DNA of 64,000 nt from Labilithrix sp. (GTDB lineage Bacteria; Myxococcota_A; Polyangia; Polyangiales; Polyangiaceae). Under the pieces are notes generated by a model. That model was not told where the DNA came from. It saw only the letters and a program-made list of their open reading frames with translations, and ran no database searches. Where the stretch lies: contig JAHBWA010000013.1 in the NCBI GenBank assembly GCA_019637195.1, positions 41,299 to 105,298 of the forward strand, read 5' to 3'. Position 1 is the first letter of the stretch. Each line of letters begins with the position of its first letter. Both the position numbers and the translations under genes were made by a program. This document shows positions 1-8,883 of the stretch, one piece after another.

Positions 1-976
1 CCGTGGCCGTGTTCTTGGTCATGGCCGCGAGCCCGGGCGCCTGCTCGCCGCGTGTGACGCGCGTGGCGCACTCGTTGACGAGGGCGCGCGCCGCGGCGAT
101 GCGCGTCGCCATGTCCGCCAGCTTGTGCCGGATGACCTGGTGGCCCATGAGGGTCTTGCCGAACGCGACGCGCTCGCGCGCGTACTTCACCGACTCACGG
201 TACGCGAGCTCGGCGATGGCGACGCACTGCCCCGCCAGGTACAGCCGCTCGCTGGCGAAGTTGATCATGATCGCGAAGAAGCCCTGGTTCTCCTCGCCGA
301 TGAGGTTCCGCGCGGGGACGCGGCAGTCCTCGAAGGCGAGCTCGGCGGTGTCGCTCGCCCACCAGCCGGTCTTGTGGAGCTTCTTGCTCACCGAGAACCC
401 CGGCGTGCCCTGCTCGACGACGAGCAGCGACACGCCGCCGTGCCCCTCGCCGCCGGTCCGCACCGCCGTCGTCACGAGGTCCGCGCGGCAGCCCGACGTG
501 ATGAACGTCTTCGCGCCGTTCACGACGTAGTGGTCGCCGTCGCGCACCGCGCGGGTCCGGAGGCTCGCCACGTCGCTCCCGCCTCCGGGCTCGGTGATGG
601 CGAGCGCGCTCACCTTCTCTCCTGCGAGCACGGGCGCGACGAAGCGCTGCTTCTGCTCCGCCGTGCCGAGCCGGACGATCGGCGGCAGCGCGATCCCGTG
701 GCTGTTCAGCCCGACGCACGTGCCGACCGAGTGGCCCTGGAGGACCATCTCCTCGGCGGCAGCGAGCGCGTGCGTGAGATCGCCCCCCGCGCCGCCGTCC
801 TCGACCGGGTACGAGATCCCGAGGAGGCCCGCCTCGGCGGCGGTGCGGTAGAGCTCCCGAGGGAACTCCTCCGCCTCCTCCCAGACGCGCGCGTGCGGGG
901 CGATGTGCTTCTGCGAGAAGCGCTTCACCGTCTCGCGGAGCTGCGCGTGCTCGTCCGTCTCGAAGAGGTAGGTCAT
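1..976 (-). CDS. acyl-CoA dehydrogenase (3' part beyond window)
   Basis: The protein starts at an ATG at 974-976 (MTYLFETDEHAQLRETVKRF) and runs left off the window, so the C-terminus is missing. The visible 325 residues follow the acyl-CoA dehydrogenase plan: N-terminal helical domain, the flavin/substrate motif ALAITEPGGGSDVASLRT, the middle beta domain (VNGAKTFITSG, GFSVSKKLHKTGWWASDTAEL) and the start of the C-terminal helical domain (RVAFGKTLMGHQVIRHKLADM). The family oxidises acyl-CoA thioesters at the alpha-beta bond using FAD and passes electrons to ETF. The catalytic glutamate lies beyond the edge and cannot be checked. The gene is divergent from the HAD gene at 1005, with 28 bp between start codons. 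Substrate range cannot be told from the sequence. Confidence 0.93.
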   Translation of the reverse strand, partial: MTYLFETDEHAQLRETVKRFSQKHIAPHARVWEEAEEFPRELYRTAAEAGLLGISYPVEDGGAGGDLTHALAAAEEMVLQGHSVGTCVGLNSHGIALPPIVRLGTAEQKQRFVAPVLAGEKVSALAITEPGGGSDVASLRTRAVRDGDHYVVNGAKTFITSGCRADLVTTAVRTGGEGHGGVSLLVVEQGTPGFSVSKKLHKTGWWASDTAELAFEDCRVPARNLIGEENQGFFAIMINFASERLYLAGQCVAIAELAYRESVKYARERVAFGKTLMGHQVIRHKLADMATRIAAARALVNECATRVTRGEQAPGLAAMTKNTAT

Positions 977-986
977 GGTGCCGGGG

Positions 987-996
987 ATGCTAGCGT
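987..996. promoter_or_regulatory. overlapping divergent -10 elements
   Basis: The 28-bp gap between two divergent start codons (976 on -, 1005 on +) contains TGCTAGCGT, an extended -10 (TGn + TAGCGT, 991-996) 8 nt before the rightward ATG. On the other strand TAGCAT (reverse complement of 987-992) lies 10 nt before the leftward ATG. Both would start transcription at or within a few nt of the start codon. No clear -35 box is visible for either. This is an inference from sequence match only. Confidence 0.45.
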
Positions 997-1004
997 AAGG
1001 TCCC

Positions 1005-1691
1005 ATGCGCACGGTCTTGCTCTTCGACATCGACGGCACGCTGATCTCCACCGGAGGCGCGGGCCGGCGGGCCATGGTCGGGGCGTTCGCCGAGCTCACC
1101 GGCAAGGCCGACGTCTTCGAGGGGACGTCGTTCGCGGGGATGACCGACCGCGCGATCGCGCGGCACGGACTGCGTGACGTCGCCGCGGAGATCATGGAGG
1201 CCGAGATCGATCGCGCGCTCGAGGCGTATCTCTCGCGGCTGGAGATCGAGCTCGCGAGGGCCGACGCCTACCGCGTGCTGCCCGGCGTCGCGCGGCTGCT
1301 CGAGTCGCTCGCCGGCGTCCCCGACGTCGCGATCGGCCTCGGCACGGGGAACGTGAAGCGCGGCGCGTACGCGAAGCTCGCGCGCGGCGGGATCGACGGC
1401 GCGTTCTCGTTCGGCGGCTTCGGCTGCGACGCGGAGAGCCGCGTCGAGCTCCTCCGCGCCGGCGCCCGACGCGGCGCGGAGCTCCTGGGAGGCACGCTCG
1501 AGAGCTGCCACGTCGTCGTCATCGGCGACACGCCGAAGGACGTCGCCGCCGCCAAGGGAATGGGCGCGCCTTGCGTCGCCGTCGGCACCGGCGGCTTCGC
1601 GCTCGAAGAGCTCACCGCGTGCGGCGCGCACCGCACGTTCGCGACGCTCGACGACGACGGCGTGCGCGCGGCGTTGCTCTCGGAGCGCTGA
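1005..1691 (+). CDS. HAD-family hydrolase, phosphoglycolate-phosphatase-like
   Basis: This 228-residue protein opens with the HAD motif I, LLFDIDGTL, carrying the nucleophile Asp8 and acid/base Asp10. A cap-domain insertion follows (about residues 15-95), then a motif II-like Thr in GLGTGNVKRGAY. The motif IV acidic cluster is VVIGDTPKDVAAA. The length and helical cap fit subclass IA phosphatases such as Gph, which remove phosphate from small metabolites. The start ATG is preceded by an extended -10 (TGCTAGCGT) only 8 nt away, so the transcript may be leaderless. The substrate is not predictable, and the divergent acyl-CoA dehydrogenase gives no clear functional link. Confidence 0.88.
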   Translation: MRTVLLFDIDGTLISTGGAGRRAMVGAFAELTGKADVFEGTSFAGMTDRAIARHGLRDVAAEIMEAEIDRALEAYLSRLEIELARADAYRVLPGVARLLESLAGVPDVAIGLGTGNVKRGAYAKLARGGIDGAFSFGGFGCDAESRVELLRAGARRGAELLGGTLESCHVVVIGDTPKDVAAAKGMGAPCVAVGTGGFALEELTACGAHRTFATLDDDGVRAALLSER

Positions 1692-1958
1692 GGCTCGGTC
1701 GCGGCGCGGAGCCGTCGTGAGGTCGGTGGCTTCGTCTACCGAACGACAGGGCGACGCGCGCCCCGCGGGGCGTGATTTCGACGCGCGGAGGCGGCGCACG
1801 AGGCCATCCGTCGGCGAGCGCCGACACGAGACGACGTCGTTCGATGTGTCGTCCGCGACCTCGATGTGGGTCGCCGGCGCACCGAGCCGACGCCACGCGG
1901 GCGAACACGTGTGCAAAGCGCTCGCGTTGATGGCTTGCCCGGCACTACCCTCCGGGAC

Positions 1959-4403
1959 ATGTTGCACAAGCTGAAGGGACTGTTCGTCGTCGTCGCCGCG
2001 CTGGCGACGCTCCTCCTCGCGGCGGCCTTCGGCTCCGGCTGCGGTGACGAGAGCTCGGACCTCCCCGGCACCGATCCGGACGCCTCGCAGGCCGACGTGT
2101 CGCCGACCGACGCGGGCAGCGACGTCGCGGACGACGTGACGCCGGGCGCCCCGTTCAACGTGGCGAGCGCGGCTTCGACGAGCGCGACGCGCATCACCGT
2201 CACCTTCGACGCGCCTCCCAACCCGGCGCAGGCGGCCGCGCTCGCCAACTACGCGGCACCCGGCCTGACGTTCAGCGGAACGCCGACGGTGTCCGGACGC
2301 GTCGTCACGCTGACGACGAGCGTGCAGTCGGCGACCCCCTACACGCTGACGGTCTCGAACGTCACGCGCGGGTCGGACGCCCAGGCGCTCGCGACGCGCA
2401 CCGCGACCTTCACCGGACGCGCGCCCTTCAACGTCGCGAGCGCGGCGTCGACGGACAGCGTCACGCTGACCGTCACCTTCGACGCAGCGCCGAACGCGGC
2501 GCAGGCCACCACGCTCGCGAGCTACACCGTCCCCGGCCTCACGCTCAGCGGGACGCCGACCTTGGACGGCAGCACGGTGACCCTGACGACGAGCGCGCAG
2601 CAGAGCCAGAGCTACACGGTCACCGTCGCGAACGTCACCCGCGCGAGCGACGGGGAGCCCTTGGCGACCGCGATCGCCGACTTCACGGGCACCGACACGT
2701 TCAACGTCGCGAGCGCCGCGGCGACCGGGAACACTGCGCTGACCGTGACGTTCGACGCGCCGCCCGACGCCGCTCAGGCGGCGACGCTCTCCAACTACGA
2801 CGTCCCCGGGCTCACCTTGAGCGGGACGCCCACGCTCGCGGGCAGCGTCGTCACGCTCGAGACGTCGGCGCAGGCCGCGCAGGCCTACACGGTGACGGTG
2901 AGCGGCGTCACGCGCGCGGCGGACGCCGCGCCGCTCGTCGTCGACAGCGCGACGTTCCAGGGCCGGACCTCCTTCAACGTCGAGAGCGCGACCGCGCGGA
3001 GCTCGACCTCCCTCGAGGTCGCGTTCGACGCGCCGCCCAGCGCCGCCGCGGCGGCGACGCTCGCGAACTACGACGTCCCCGGGCTGACGCTCAGCAACCC
3101 CGTCCTCGCCGGGAGCCTCGTGACGTTCACGACGACGCCGCAGGCGGCGCAGACGTACACGGTCACGGTCTCGAACGTCACGCGCGACGCCGACGGCGAC
3201 GCGCTGGCCGTGACGACGGCGACCTTCGAGGGCCGCGCGCCGTTCTCCGTCCAGGGCGCGCAGTCGACGAGCGCGGTGTCGATCGCGGTGACGTTCGACG
3301 CCGCGCCGAACGTGGCCCAGGCGACGACGCTCGCCAACTACACGGTGCCGGGCCTCACGCTGAGCGGCGATCCGACGCTCGTGGGCAGCACCGTCACCCT
3401 CCGGACGACCGCGCAGCTCGCCCAGGACTACACGGTCACCGTGGCCGGCGTGACGCGCGCGAGCGACGGCGAGCCGCTCACCACGACGACGGCCGACTTC
3501 AGCGGCACCGCCGTGCAGGCGCCGACGGTCACGAACGTCGTCGTGACGGCGACGCTCCCGGACAACGGGACGACGCCGTACAACACCGGCACGACGACCG
3601 TGACCTTGACCGGCACCGATCTCGGGACGGTCGACTGCGCCGGCATGACGAAGGGCATCGCGCTCGGCGATCTCAACGGCATCGACGAGCCGGTCGGCAC
3701 CCGGGCAGCGAGCTGCACCGTCGACTCCGACACGCAGATCACCGCGACGTTCCCCGCGGGCATCCGCACGAACGGCGCGACCGGCTGGGACGTGATCGCG
3801 ACCAACACCGCGGGGAGCAACGCGACGAGCGACGTCCACTTCGTCCCGCGCGCGGGGCTGCTGATCAGTGAGGTCTACACGGGCACGACCAACGCGACCG
3901 ACCACGAGTTTATCGAGATCTACAACCCGACCGGCACGAGCATCGACACCTCCCCGGCGGGCCTGAACCTCCGGCTGCGTATCCGGAACGGCGCTGGCAC
4001 GACCGACGTCAGCAAGACGCTCACGCCCGTGACAGACGGGATCATTCCGTCTCACGGTTTCCTCCTCATCGTCTCGAGCCAGTCGGGGCCGCCGGACCTC
4101 TGGTTCGCGGAACGCGACTACACCTACAGCGCGGACCTCGTCTCGAGTGGCAGCGTCTACATCAGCCTCAGCGCCACCGCGCAGGCACTCGTGATCGACA
4201 AGGTCGGCATGGGCGGCCAGCCGCAAGGCGGCTACGAAGGCGCCGCACTCGCGAGCGTCCCTAGCAACGTCAGCGCCGAGCGCAAGCCCGCCGGCGGCGC
4301 GGGCCACGCGACCGACACCGACGACAACTCCGCCGACTTCAACGCGCCCTCGGCCGCGATCACCCCGCGCGGCACCGCGAGCGCTCCCCAGCCCGAGCCC
4401 TGA
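1959..4403 (+). CDS. lipoprotein with five 91-residue repeats, IPT-like and lamin-tail domains
   Basis: The chosen ATG (1959) gives a lipoprotein signal peptide (MLHKLKGLFVVVAALATLLL, lipobox before Cys about residue 27), so the protein should be anchored in the outer envelope. A short Asp-rich linker is followed by five tandem repeats starting near residues 66, 157, 248, 339 and 429. Each begins FNVxSAxS, contains a V(T/A)FDAxPxxAxA core and ends xFxGR/T. They look like beta-sandwich (bacterial Ig-like) modules. An IPT/TIG-like segment follows (about 520-630), then a lamin-tail domain (LLISEVYTGTTNATDHEFIEIYNP). Upstream starts are rejected because they would bury the signal peptide. TACCCT lies 7 nt before the ATG. 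Such proteins are usually surface proteins of unknown function; adhesion is only a guess. Confidence 0.82.
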   Translation: MLHKLKGLFVVVAALATLLLAAAFGSGCGDESSDLPGTDPDASQADVSPTDAGSDVADDVTPGAPFNVASAASTSATRITVTFDAPPNPAQAAALANYAAPGLTFSGTPTVSGRVVTLTTSVQSATPYTLTVSNVTRGSDAQALATRTATFTGRAPFNVASAASTDSVTLTVTFDAAPNAAQATTLASYTVPGLTLSGTPTLDGSTVTLTTSAQQSQSYTVTVANVTRASDGEPLATAIADFTGTDTFNVASAAATGNTALTVTFDAPPDAAQAATLSNYDVPGLTLSGTPTLAGSVVTLETSAQAAQAYTVTVSGVTRAADAAPLVVDSATFQGRTSFNVESATARSSTSLEVAFDAPPSAAAAATLANYDVPGLTLSNPVLAGSLVTFTTTPQAAQTYTVTVSNVTRDADGDALAVTTATFEGRAPFSVQGAQSTSAVSIAVTFDAAPNVAQATTLANYTVPGLTLSGDPTLVGSTVTLRTTAQLAQDYTVTVAGVTRASDGEPLTTTTADFSGTAVQAPTVTNVVVTATLPDNGTTPYNTGTTTVTLTGTDLGTVDCAGMTKGIALGDLNGIDEPVGTRAASCTVDSDTQITATFPAGIRTNGATGWDVIATNTAGSNATSDVHFVPRAGLLISEVYTGTTNATDHEFIEIYNPTGTSIDTSPAGLNLRLRIRNGAGTTDVSKTLTPVTDGIIPSHGFLLIVSSQSGPPDLWFAERDYTYSADLVSSGSVYISLSATAQALVIDKVGMGGQPQGGYEGAALASVPSNVSAERKPAGGAGHATDTDDNSADFNAPSAAITPRGTASAPQPEP

Positions 4404-4413
4404 TCCGAGCCAC

Positions 4414-4439
4414 CGGCGGGCGACGACGGTCGCCCGCCG
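4414..4439. terminator. GC-rich hairpin between convergent genes
   Basis: An 11-bp perfect stem (CGGCGGGCGAC / GTCGCCCGCCG) with a 4-nt GACG loop lies 11 nt after the stop of the repeat lipoprotein and before the convergent Hsp33 gene. There is no T-run on either strand, so it is a candidate rather than a textbook intrinsic terminator. Confidence 0.55.
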
Positions 4440-4541
4440 CGCGGCGCCGTGAGCGCTTCGGAGCTCTATCCGGACCAACCCGCGCCGTCGGGAGCGGGGC
4501 TCGAGCGCGGCCCGTCTCAGCCGCGCGCGGCGCGCGCGTCG

Positions 4542-5405
4542 TCAGTTCGCCGGCTCGAGGAGCTTCCGGAGCTGCTCCATCGTGAACTCGTAGTTCGTGC
4601 GGCAGTAGTCGCACTGGATCTCGAGCGTCTTGCCCTCGTCCATGAGCGACTCGATGTCGCCGCGCGGGAGCGAGGCGAGGCTCCCGGCGAGGCGCTCGGG
4701 GCTGCAGTTGCAGCCGAAGTGGACCGTGCGCTCGCCGACCTTCGTGTAGGGCATCCCGTAGAGCGTCTCCGCGAGGAGCGCCTCCGGCGAGGCAGCGCCG
4801 CGCGCGAGCAAGGGGACGATGTCCTCGAAGTCCTTGAGGCGCTCGGTCATGACCATGAGCGGGCCCTCGGCGACCTCGGGCAGGAGCTGGACCATGTAGC
4901 CGCCCGCGGCGACGACCTCCCCCGCGGCGAGGTGACAGCCGACGGCCATCACGGTGACGACCTGCTCGGACTCCTGCATGTACGCCATGAACGCGGACGA
5001 GATCGTCGGCGTCCCGTGCGGCACCTCGACCACGCCCTGGTGGAGCTGACCGTTGTGGAGCGTGCGCGCGACCTGGATGAGGCCGCGCTCGCCGAGCGGC
5101 ATCGTCTTCGTGGTCTTGGGGACCTGCACGAGCCCGCGCGTGGCGCCGTCGGGGTGGGTGTCCGCGATCATGCGGGACTTCGGGTCGTCGCCCTGGAGGA
5201 TCGCCTGGAGCCGGTTGTCCGGCGCCATGCTCTCGCGGACGAGGATCGCGCCGGTGAGGAGATCGGCGAACGTACGGACGAGCTCGAGCGTCTCGGGCTT
5301 CTGCGCCGCGAGGGCGCCACGGACGGTGGCGGTCGTATCGGCCGCGATCACGCGGAAAGCTCCGTCGTCCGTGATGGCCCGGAGCACGTTGTCTTGATGG
5401 ACCAA
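4542..5405 (-). CDS. hslO: redox-regulated chaperone Hsp33
   Basis: The 287-residue protein matches Hsp33 in length and order: an N-terminal folding domain with the (T)xGALAAQKPETLELVRTFADLLTGA stretch, GMPYTKVGERTVHFGCNCSPERL, and the C-terminal zinc-binding cysteines CxC (CNC) plus CxxC (CDYC). In this family the four Cys hold zinc in the reduced, inactive state and form disulfides under oxidative stress, exposing a holdase surface. The start is taken as TTG at 5403-5405 because no ATG or GTG lies near the conserved N-terminus (LVHQDNVLRAITDDG); a GGGAG is very close upstream. The frame stays open another 250 codons upstream, but that part is not Hsp33-like and overlaps the next gene in another frame. 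Confidence 0.93.
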   Translation of the reverse strand: MVHQDNVLRAITDDGAFRVIAADTTATVRGALAAQKPETLELVRTFADLLTGAILVRESMAPDNRLQAILQGDDPKSRMIADTHPDGATRGLVQVPKTTKTMPLGERGLIQVARTLHNGQLHQGVVEVPHGTPTISSAFMAYMQESEQVVTVMAVGCHLAAGEVVAAGGYMVQLLPEVAEGPLMVMTERLKDFEDIVPLLARGAASPEALLAETLYGMPYTKVGERTVHFGCNCSPERLAGSLASLPRGDIESLMDEGKTLEIQCDYCRTNYEFTMEQLRKLLEPAN

Positions 5406-5623
5406 GGTCTCCCAATCCTCGCACGAAACGCGCGCGCGCGCAGGTCTGCTGTCGCGATCCCAGCGCGAGCGTGGGAGCGGACGCTGGCGCGGCGAGCTCA
5501 TGCACCGAGCCGATGCGCCGGAGATCGCGCGACGCTCGAACGAGCCCCGCGCGCCCGAAGATGGATCGACCGAGCGCGGTCCCCACGAGCCGCAGGGGCG
5601 GCGTGCGCTGCGCGTACGCGAGC

Positions 5624-6916
5624 CTAGTAGCCCGCGGGGAGCACGACGTCCCAGAGGGGCGTGACCTCGCGCGTGCAGTTGTTCCGGTCGGTGTTGCCGC
5701 TCGCGTCCTCGGAGCACTCCTTGATCGGCCCGTCGAGGTACGCCATCTCGAGATCGTGATAGCCGGGGAGAACGGCGTCGTCCCAGCGATCGGGGCGGAT
5801 GCCGCCCCACGAGTTCTTCACCCGGACGAACTCGATCTTCGTCCCGTCGGCGAGCGCCTTCTCCATCTCCTCTTCGGTCGCCTGCTCGCCCGCCTTCAGG
5901 AGGCCGACGCCCGGCACCTCCGCCTGGTAGTCGTGCATGACCGTCATGTGACCGCCCTGCGAGCCGGGGCCGCGGCGATCGAGCTCGGACTTCGAGAAGC
6001 GCGAGTCGCGCGCGAGCGCGTTGAAGTCGACCTTCCACGACGTGATGACCGGCTGGCCGTCGTGGAGCGCCTTCTGGACGCGCTTCCAGAACCCGCGGCG
6101 AGCGGAGGCGCCGGACGGGTAGTTGACCTCGTTCCACGCGAACTTGCCCTGACGCGGCGCCCACCAGCCGTTGCCCCTGCCGAGGGCCTCGGAGAGCGAG
6201 CCCGTCACGAACGCGCCGGTCTCCGGATCCTTCAGGCGCGCCTCGAAGTCCTGCGGGCGGATCACCTTGTTGTCGGCGGCGACCTCGTTCGCGAGCCCCG
6301 AGCGATCGAGCGTGCGCTCGACGCGCTCGCCGAAGACGGCGTCGATGCGGGCGATCTGCTCGGCGTCGAGCCGCCAGGCGCGATCGAGCTCCTGACGAAC
6401 GAGCTGACGGTCGCGCCGCGCGCTCGGCTCCTTCAGCGCGCCCGACTTGAGCGACGCGTTGATCGTGTCGAGCGCCGTCTTCTGGCGGTTCGACATCTCC
6501 GTGTCCGCTTCGCTCGGGATGAAGTCGCCCTCGTTCATCAGGCCGTAGCGCACGATGAGATCGGCCGCGGTGCCGTAGCTGCCGCCGGTCGCGATCTCGT
6601 CACCGCGCCCGCCGTTCGCGATCTGCTCGAACCAGTGCCAGTAGGTGTGCCACGACTCGGACGTGTCTTGCTCCGGTAGGCCCGCGGCCTGGTGCATCGC
6701 CTCGAGCCAGCTCGCGGTCGCGTACAGCCAGCAGTTGCCGATCGACTGCCGCTTCACCTTCGTGTGGCTGACCTGCGTGATGTCGTCCTTGGACGACTCG
6801 TCTTCGCCGCTGACCGCATTGTCATCGGCGTCCGCCGCGCAGCCCACCGCCCCGACGGTGGCGAGAGCGAGCATCGACGCGAGCGACAACCAGCGAGACT
6901 TACCGAGCAGATCCAT
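5624..6916 (-). CDS. papain-fold (C1-like) cysteine peptidase lipoprotein
   Basis: The ATG at 6914-6916 has a good ribosome site (GGAAGA) and gives MDLLGKSRWLSLASMLALATVGAVGC, a lipoprotein signal with Cys26. The mature part has the papain-family catalytic arrangement. QSIGNCWLYATASWLE supplies the oxyanion Gln and nucleophile Cys (about residues 57-63), GGHMTVMHDY supplies the His (near residue 340) and VKNSWGG supplies the Asn (near residue 385). The 430-residue length and the long helical insertion between Cys and His resemble bleomycin-hydrolase/C1B-type members more than short papains. It is probably an envelope or exported protease. No inhibitor-like propeptide is obvious. An upstream in-frame start at 7000 is rejected because it precedes the signal peptide. 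Confidence 0.85.
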   Translation of the reverse strand: MDLLGKSRWLSLASMLALATVGAVGCAADADDNAVSGEDESSKDDITQVSHTKVKRQSIGNCWLYATASWLEAMHQAAGLPEQDTSESWHTYWHWFEQIANGGRGDEIATGGSYGTAADLIVRYGLMNEGDFIPSEADTEMSNRQKTALDTINASLKSGALKEPSARRDRQLVRQELDRAWRLDAEQIARIDAVFGERVERTLDRSGLANEVAADNKVIRPQDFEARLKDPETGAFVTGSLSEALGRGNGWWAPRQGKFAWNEVNYPSGASARRGFWKRVQKALHDGQPVITSWKVDFNALARDSRFSKSELDRRGPGSQGGHMTVMHDYQAEVPGVGLLKAGEQATEEEMEKALADGTKIEFVRVKNSWGGIRPDRWDDAVLPGYHDLEMAYLDGPIKECSEDASGNTDRNNCTREVTPLWDVVLPAGY

Positions 6917-7116
6917 GTCTTCCTCCCGAGGGGCGTCTGAGCCCGCCCGGGCGACCTGCGAAGGGTATGCCTGAGTCGTCGCCCCACCTACATCGGCCAA
7001 ATCATGCGATTTCGACCGGATCAGGAGGGTCTTTCACGGTCCGTGGGTGGATCGACGACCCACCTGCGTCTCCGCGAAGCCGCGCGGGATCGGGCGCATC
7101 GCCGATCCCGCGCCGG

Positions 7117-7919
7117 TCACTGGAACGCGATGTCGAACGCGCCGCGGAGGCCGGCGTTGATGTTCAGGCCGATCGAGCTGCCGGTCCCCGTGTAGAGCGG
7201 GTTGTTCTCGAACTCCGGCGGCACCGCGATGATCGACCGCGGGAGGGTCGCCTGATCGCGGTGGAGGAACATCAGATCCGCCCCGATGAACGCACCGATG
7301 CGGAGAAACTGCGTGACCCAGTAGCTGGCGTTGACGTCGAGGCCGACGAGCAGCCCGCGCATGTCGATGTTCGGCGGCAGGATCGCGCCGGGCGGGAGCG
7401 ACCGGCGGTAGAGGCCCTCCTCGATGTGCTGGTCGAAGACGTAGCCGACGTGCGCCGAGAAGATCGGCGACACGGGACGGAGGGGGAGCGCGTAGCCCGC
7501 GGCGAGCGCGAAGGTCCAGAGCGTGGACTCCGTCGTGTCGTAGACGCGCCAGCGGACGCCGAAACGAACGTCCCGGAGGCGCACGCCCGTCGAGAGGCCG
7601 TAGAGCAGGCCGTTCGCGACGGTGCGATCGAAGCCCGTGTTGTCGGAGACGCCGCCGAGATCGGAGCGGGTGAACGCGAAGTCGCCGGAGAAGTAGATCG
7701 CCTTGGCGGACTCGACGCTGGTGTCGAGCTCCTTCTTCGGCGCGTCGGCCTGCGGCTCCTCGGCCGCCTTCTGCTCGGCCGCCTTCTCCTCGTCGGTCTT
7801 CGCCTCCTCACGGCTGTGGGCTCGGTCCCCGGCGCGGCGTTCAGGCTTGCGTGCTCGGCGCGCGAAGGCCGCGCTCGCAGGCCCGAGCGTCGCTCGAGCG
7901 CGAACGCACGCGACATCAT
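7117..7919 (-). CDS. outer-membrane beta-barrel protein, 5' end frameshifted
   Basis: From about 7800 down to 7117 the reading is clean. It encodes alternating amphipathic strands (AIYFSGDFAFTRSDLGG, GLLYGLSTGVRLRDVRFGVRWRVY, LWTFALAAGYALPLRPV, IFSAHVGYVFDQHI, GLNINAGLRGAFDIAFQ) ending in an aromatic-rich C-terminal strand, typical of outer-membrane barrels. Before this comes a Lys/Glu/Ala-rich linker (EEAKTDEEKAAEQKAAEEPQ). The likely start is one of two adjacent CATs at 7914-7919 (MMSRAFALERRSGL). That start is in a different frame from the barrel, so at least one frameshift falls between about 7800 and 7919, inside the signal peptide. This is the left edge of the first frameshift block. 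Function beyond a barrel is unknown. Confidence 0.6.
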
Positions 7920-7989
7920 CCCGACAGGCGCGGCGCGCTTCGGGCGCCGTGGAGGAGGGGCCTTCGGCCCACGCAGTAGCATTGGCATG

Positions 7990-8883
7990 GCGCGCATTGG
8001 GCATACTTTGGCGGGAATACCACCACGTTTCCTCGGCGCGCCGCGTCGCCGGAACCACGCGACGACGAGGACCACGAGGCCGGCCAGGAACACCACCACC
8101 CCGACCCCGGCGACGACGAGGCGTTTGCGTTGCGGATGTTCAGCAGGAGGCGTCGTCGTAGATGACGAGCCGGCGCTCGGCGATCGGGCGCGGCCGACGC
8201 GATCCGGCCGGATCGACCGCCGCCGGAGGCGGCTCCTCGCTCGACGCGACGAACGGACCGACGAGCCGCTCGACGACCAGCTCCGGCGGCGGCCCCGCGC
8301 GAGCCGCCCGCCCGACAGCGCCTCGGGTCCGGGCCCGACCCCTGTCGCTCGTCCGGGTGCTGCGACGTCGGGCGTTGAGGGACATTACCGCCGTAGAAAG
8401 GACGTTGGGCGGCTCGCCGGTCAGCCAGCCGACCGCCTCGGCACGCGTGTTCCCAGCCGGATCCTTCACGCGGACGACGACGCATCTTCGCCTCGACGAG
8501 CGTGGCGCCCTCGTGACTCGAGCCCGGCGCGCTCGAACGTCGCCTGGACGCTGACCGTGTAGCGACGGCCGGGCTCCGGCACGAGGGTCACACCATCGGG
8601 CGCCCGTCGAGGGCAGAAAGGTGTCGATCGGGTGGCGGCCGTTCCACGCGAAGAGCGGCCGGATCGTTGAACGCCCCCGATGATCGATGAGCCCGGGGGA
8701 CGAGGACGAAGCCGAAACGACGCACGCCGCTCCCTTACCACGGGCCCGAGCGCGGCGGGCCGCGCGGAGAAGAGGCTTCCCACGGATGCGCCGACCTGGG
8801 ATCCTGCGTCCCGTCGAAGGTTCGCGCGATGGCCGGCCCCGACGAAGACACGCGCGCAGCCGAGCACTCACCTCGGAGCGCAT
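7990..8883 (-). pseudogene. membrane-anchored protein of unknown function, frameshifted
   Basis: No single frame is open over this interval, but consecutive frames read as one plausible protein. Segments in order are GVTLVPEPGRRYTVSVQATFERAG (an Ig-like strand pattern), VRVKDPAGNTRAEAVGWLTGEPPNV, then ELVVERLVGPFVASSEEPPPAAVDP and RRLVIYDDASC. A C-terminal hydrophobic helix closed by Arg/Lys follows (VVVFLAGLVVLVVAWFRRRG, about 8040-8100). This suggests an exported domain tethered by a C-terminal membrane segment. At least three frame changes are needed. Whether the shifts are real or sequence errors cannot be decided here. The start codon was not located with confidence. Confidence 0.35.

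Noticed and set aside
990..4478. 1162-codon open frame on the minus strand
   Set aside because: It lies antisense to the HAD and repeat-lipoprotein genes, is extremely Arg-rich and has no domain; it reflects the absence of stops in high-GC antisense frames.
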